Source: Isoetes taiwanensis
Taxonomy: Eukaryota; Streptophyta; Lycopodiopsida; Isoetales; Isoetaceae
Direction: 5' to 3'
Assembly (NCBI GenBank): GCA_021234155.1
Contig: JAJEKV010000002.1
Coordinates: 37,445,107-37,509,106, forward strand
Length of the DNA stretch: 64,000 nt
Shown here: positions 61,438 through 64,000 of the stretch, piece after piece
Position numbering within the stretch: the first letter of the stretch is position 1
Layout: each line of letters starts with the position of its first letter
Notes under the pieces: model-generated
Seen by the model: only the letters and a program-made list of their open reading frames with translations
What the model was told of the DNA's origin: nothing
Database searches by the model: none
Position numbers and translations under genes: made by a program

Positions 61438-62333
61438 GGTCGATCGAGCTAGTGAACTGATTTGAAATCCTCCTTACAAAGATAGGATTCTACCATTACT
61501 GAAATAGGTTCCATAGCGCTCAAATTATGTGGATATTCATCTATCCAGTGTGCAATGGGACACTTAGCTGAATGAAAAGGAGACAGACCAAGAACAGGAT
61601 GCAGAATCCACCATTAAAACAAATACTTGGCTTCAACTATTGTTTGAACAATTTGTTGTACATACTCATTTTCACATCTAAGCATGAATAAACATGTCAA
61701 ACACACTAACTAGAGTCTGGAATAATAATAATATACTTACCAACCAAACCACACCCCAAATTGAACAAAACACCATGAAAGACGAGATTGGCTATAACAT
61801 GCCAAACAAACTAGAATTGTTATTGCTGCTTGTAATGACTTGAACCAACTTCTAAGCACTCCATTCAATTCAAATCAGATTCATATAAATTAGCATGCTT
61901 AAATCTTATTCGGAATTCACCTTTGAAGCATTGCCACATGCATTTGTGATGTCCACTTAATAGCTTGATATTGATAGCCCAATGGGCGAGTAAATTCAAG
62001 GTTGATGTCCTAAAGCATAAGATCAAGTGAACCAAAAAAAAAGAGCTCCCTATCACATTACAAGAGAGTTGCAGAGTGTAGATCAACACTGAGATGCAGA
62101 AGTTGTTTGCCAAGTCTCCAAATGGGCTATACTAGTATATTGAGAACCATATATGAGATAATGCATTCACAACATTTTATTAATCATTAACAGATAAATT
62201 TATTCCATTGATTTACTACATTTAGTTAAAAAATAATCCTAAAACTATATAATTGCAATGAAAGCGCACACAATTGCATACTCAACAAAGCATTTGGCCA
62301 AGGCCAATTATTCAATTTTTTTTTATTATAGCG
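61438..62333. other. Intergenic, nothing recognised
   Basis: AT-rich sequence with only short frames (61865-62113 minus). No RNA or element signature. Confidence 0.45.
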
Positions 62334-62389
62334 AGTTTTTCTTTATGACATACTTTTATGGTAGTAAAATGTGGATGTGAATAGAGAGA

Positions 62390-62655
62390 CTAGTGATGAA
62401 CACATTGGTAGTTTACACATTTTTGCCAGCTAAGGCAATGGTTGCCACAGTAGCCACAATTCCCTCTGCTAATCTTGATTATAACACTTTCCGGCTAACT
62501 GGTGAAGCCATTAGGACAAGGGGTACTTCCAGGTTACAATGTTGCTCATTCAGCTCTCTACCAAACATGAACTTCACTCTCGGCGTGACTGCCACGACTG
62601 TTTGGGCAATCACAAGAGGAGAAAAAACAATGCCGAATACAATTCTGCGATCCAT
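62390..62655 (-). pseudogene. Small cysteine-rich secreted-peptide gene, left copy (frame-damaged)
   Basis: ATG at 62655 in GCCATGG context, about 90 bp after TATAAATA (62751-62744). The first frame starts with a signal-peptide-like segment (MDRRIVFGIVFSPLVIAQTV, then VAVTP) and runs to a stop at about 62479. Another frame at 62463-62390 gives a compact C-x2-C-x3-C-x5-C-x4-C module (NCGYCGNHC, LSWQKCVNYQC) ending HH-stop. The right copy differs by single-base indels between the two parts, so I infer an ancestral secreted cysteine-rich peptide broken by frameshifts. No known family is assigned. An intron model is the alternative. Confidence 0.45.
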
Positions 62656-63676
62656 GGCGAGGATGGAGATGAAAATGTAAATGAATGAAAGGCAGTGATT
62701 AGAATGAAGAAGAGAAGGATGAGGGTTCAAGCAATTGAAGGTCTATTTATATTCACATTTGACGACCAACGTGCTCAGACATGACGGAGTGCGGTATATG
62801 TCGGACGCCATCATGTTTGAGATATGGGTATATCCATGGTATATCCAAGTCTTTGACATGATATAACCACGTCACAAAAAAAAATACATGGCATTTTTGT
62901 GGACTTTGGCAGATTTTTTGAAATTTAGGGTTGGGTTAAACATGCCCACGTCCGACATTTACAGCGTTGGAGACGTGATTGGATTATTCTGACATATCCT
63001 GGCTGCCACGTCTCATATCTATGTAGGGAAGAGGAAAAAAAAGAAAAGGAACTTACGAGATGGAGACTAACCGTATGTTGGATATTTTATGTGGATTCTG
63101 GCATTCTTAGAACTCCCCAGATGATTCGTTCATCAGACCGGACACGTTCAACCATTTCTTTTTGGAGGCTATCTGTCTATTATCTATTAGACTAACAGGA
63201 GGCCTGTCCTTGTTGGATTGAAGACTCATAATTTCCAGGAAGCTTTTGTGCCTAGGAAAATCCACCTCGTATGTTATTACCGAAAGTGCAAACCTGATCT
63301 TGGCTAAACGCAAATTCAACTCAGAACAATGTTACAAACAATGGTGTTGGAAATGTCAAATAAGCTAGATTTTAGGAATAAGATATCCGTCATGATGAAA
63401 CCATAACCCCGAGTCTTCAGTCGCAGAGATAGCCTCCAAAGGTTTGTTGCTGGGAAGTTCTGATGCCAGAATCTACACAAAATATCCAGAGAAGCATCTA
63501 GCCAAAAAACATGCTAACTTAGTTAGTCTCCATCTCAGCCAGGATAAGATTAGACTATGTCAGAGTAGAGCACGTTGGTTGCCAAATGTGAGTATAAATG
63601 GACCTTGAATTGTGTCAAACCTCATCCTTCTCTCCTTCATTCAAATTTCCTCATTTCAATCATTTTAATCTTTGCT
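62656..63676. promoter_or_regulatory. Shared divergent promoter region
   Basis: 1.0 kb between the head-to-head ATGs. TATA boxes lie at 62744-62751 (for the minus copy) and 63593-63600 (TATAAATG, plus copy), each with the same upstream motif cacgttggt. The leaders share tcatccttctcttcttcattc-like pyrimidine sequence. The short ORF at 63107-63319 (-) has no recognised domain. Confidence 0.45.
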
Positions 63677-63943
63677 ATGGATCATAAAATCGCATTAGAA
63701 TACTTCTCCTCCTTGTCATTGCCCAATGGTGAGTGCGAGGCTGAAGCCCAGTGAAACTCATGTTGGTAGGGAGCTGAATGAGCACATTATAACTGGGAAG
63801 TACCCTTGTCCATCCGGGGGCTTTCTTTGTTTTGCGGAAAGTGTTATAATCAAGATTAAGCGGAGGGAATTGTGACTCACTCTTGTGGCCACCATTGCCT
63901 CAGCTGGCAAAAATGTGTAAACTACCAATGTGTTCATCACTAG
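63677..63943 (+). pseudogene. Small cysteine-rich secreted-peptide gene, right copy (frame-damaged)
   Basis: ATG 63677, 77-84 bp after TATAAATG. The first frame stops after about 25 codons. A second frame has ELNEHIITGKYPCPSGG and FLCFAESVIIKIK before a stop. The third gives the same terminal module as the left copy (CGHHCLSWQKCVNYQC, ending HH-stop at 63943). Several indels against the left copy explain the switches. It is inactive unless splicing joins the blocks. Confidence 0.45.
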
Positions 63944-64000
63944 CCTCTCTATCCACATCCACATCTTCCTATCATAAGTATGTCATAAAGAAAAAAGCAT

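Larger units (their letters stand above)
62334..64000. repeat. Large inverted duplication (arms flank a ~0.85-kb centre)
   Basis: The left arm from about 62334 (tttttctttatgacatact) to about 62785 is the reverse complement, with divergence, of the right arm from about 63570 to the window end (agtatgtcataaagaaaaa). The arms include 3' flank, coding part, TATA box and upstream sequence (cacgttggt.g.caaatgtga.tataaat.gacc) of the peptide gene. The right arm may continue beyond 64000. Confidence 0.8.

Noticed and set aside
62393-62680. 95-codon plus-strand ORF
   Set aside because: Antisense to the TATA-bearing peptide gene copy, and the open frame is not conserved in the inverted duplicate.

Overview
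The window looks like nuclear DNA of a land plant with a large, repeat-rich genome. The first gene is a plant-type catalase split by seven short introns. The rest is mostly decayed LINEs, a Ty3/gypsy integrase fragment, MITE-like elements, minisatellites, a pentatricopeptide-repeat relic and a GHTH-motif (DUF7869-like) relic. A fern is my best guess, from the LINE flavour and the degree of decay, but no diagnostic marker is present. I see no bacterial operons, rRNA genes or CRISPR arrays.

Layout. 1-3 kb: intact eight-exon catalase (+) whose N-terminus is a predicted secretory signal peptide and whose C-terminus lacks the usual peroxisomal tail. 4.4-6.3 kb: tRNA-like fragment, fold-back element, Harbinger-like non-autonomous element. 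8.5-10.5 kb: LINE A (-). 10.5-12.1 kb: unrecognised ORF and a 302-bp MITE. 15-17.4 kb: Ty3/gypsy integrase fragment (-) and a small TATA-driven ORF. 18.5-26.3 kb: LINE B and LINE C (-), with a possible host ORF between them. 27.2-30.8 kb: minisatellites, including 1.4 kb of almost pure polypyrimidine. 32.6-35.2 kb: PPR relic and a small repeated TATA-plus-ORF cassette. 35.4-37.4 kb: DUF7869-like gene relic (-).

39-44.6 kb: the most unusual stretch. Four arrays of short palindromes built on AAATGGCGC-type cores sit about 1.6-1.85 kb apart, around decayed plus-strand coding DNA with a ParB/sulfiredoxin-like motif. 45-57.3 kb: three L1-type LINEs, one nearly full length. 58.5-59.8 kb: LINE D (+) with a pentanucleotide tail. 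62.3-64 kb: large inverted duplication with two divergent, TATA-containing, frame-damaged copies of a small cysteine-rich secreted-peptide gene.

Only the catalase is convincingly intact. The 17.1-kb ORF and the exon-like ORFs at 10.9, 23.4 and 59.8 kb are possible host coding DNA without an assigned function. The other recognisable coding regions are relics, and much of the remaining DNA has no assignable function.
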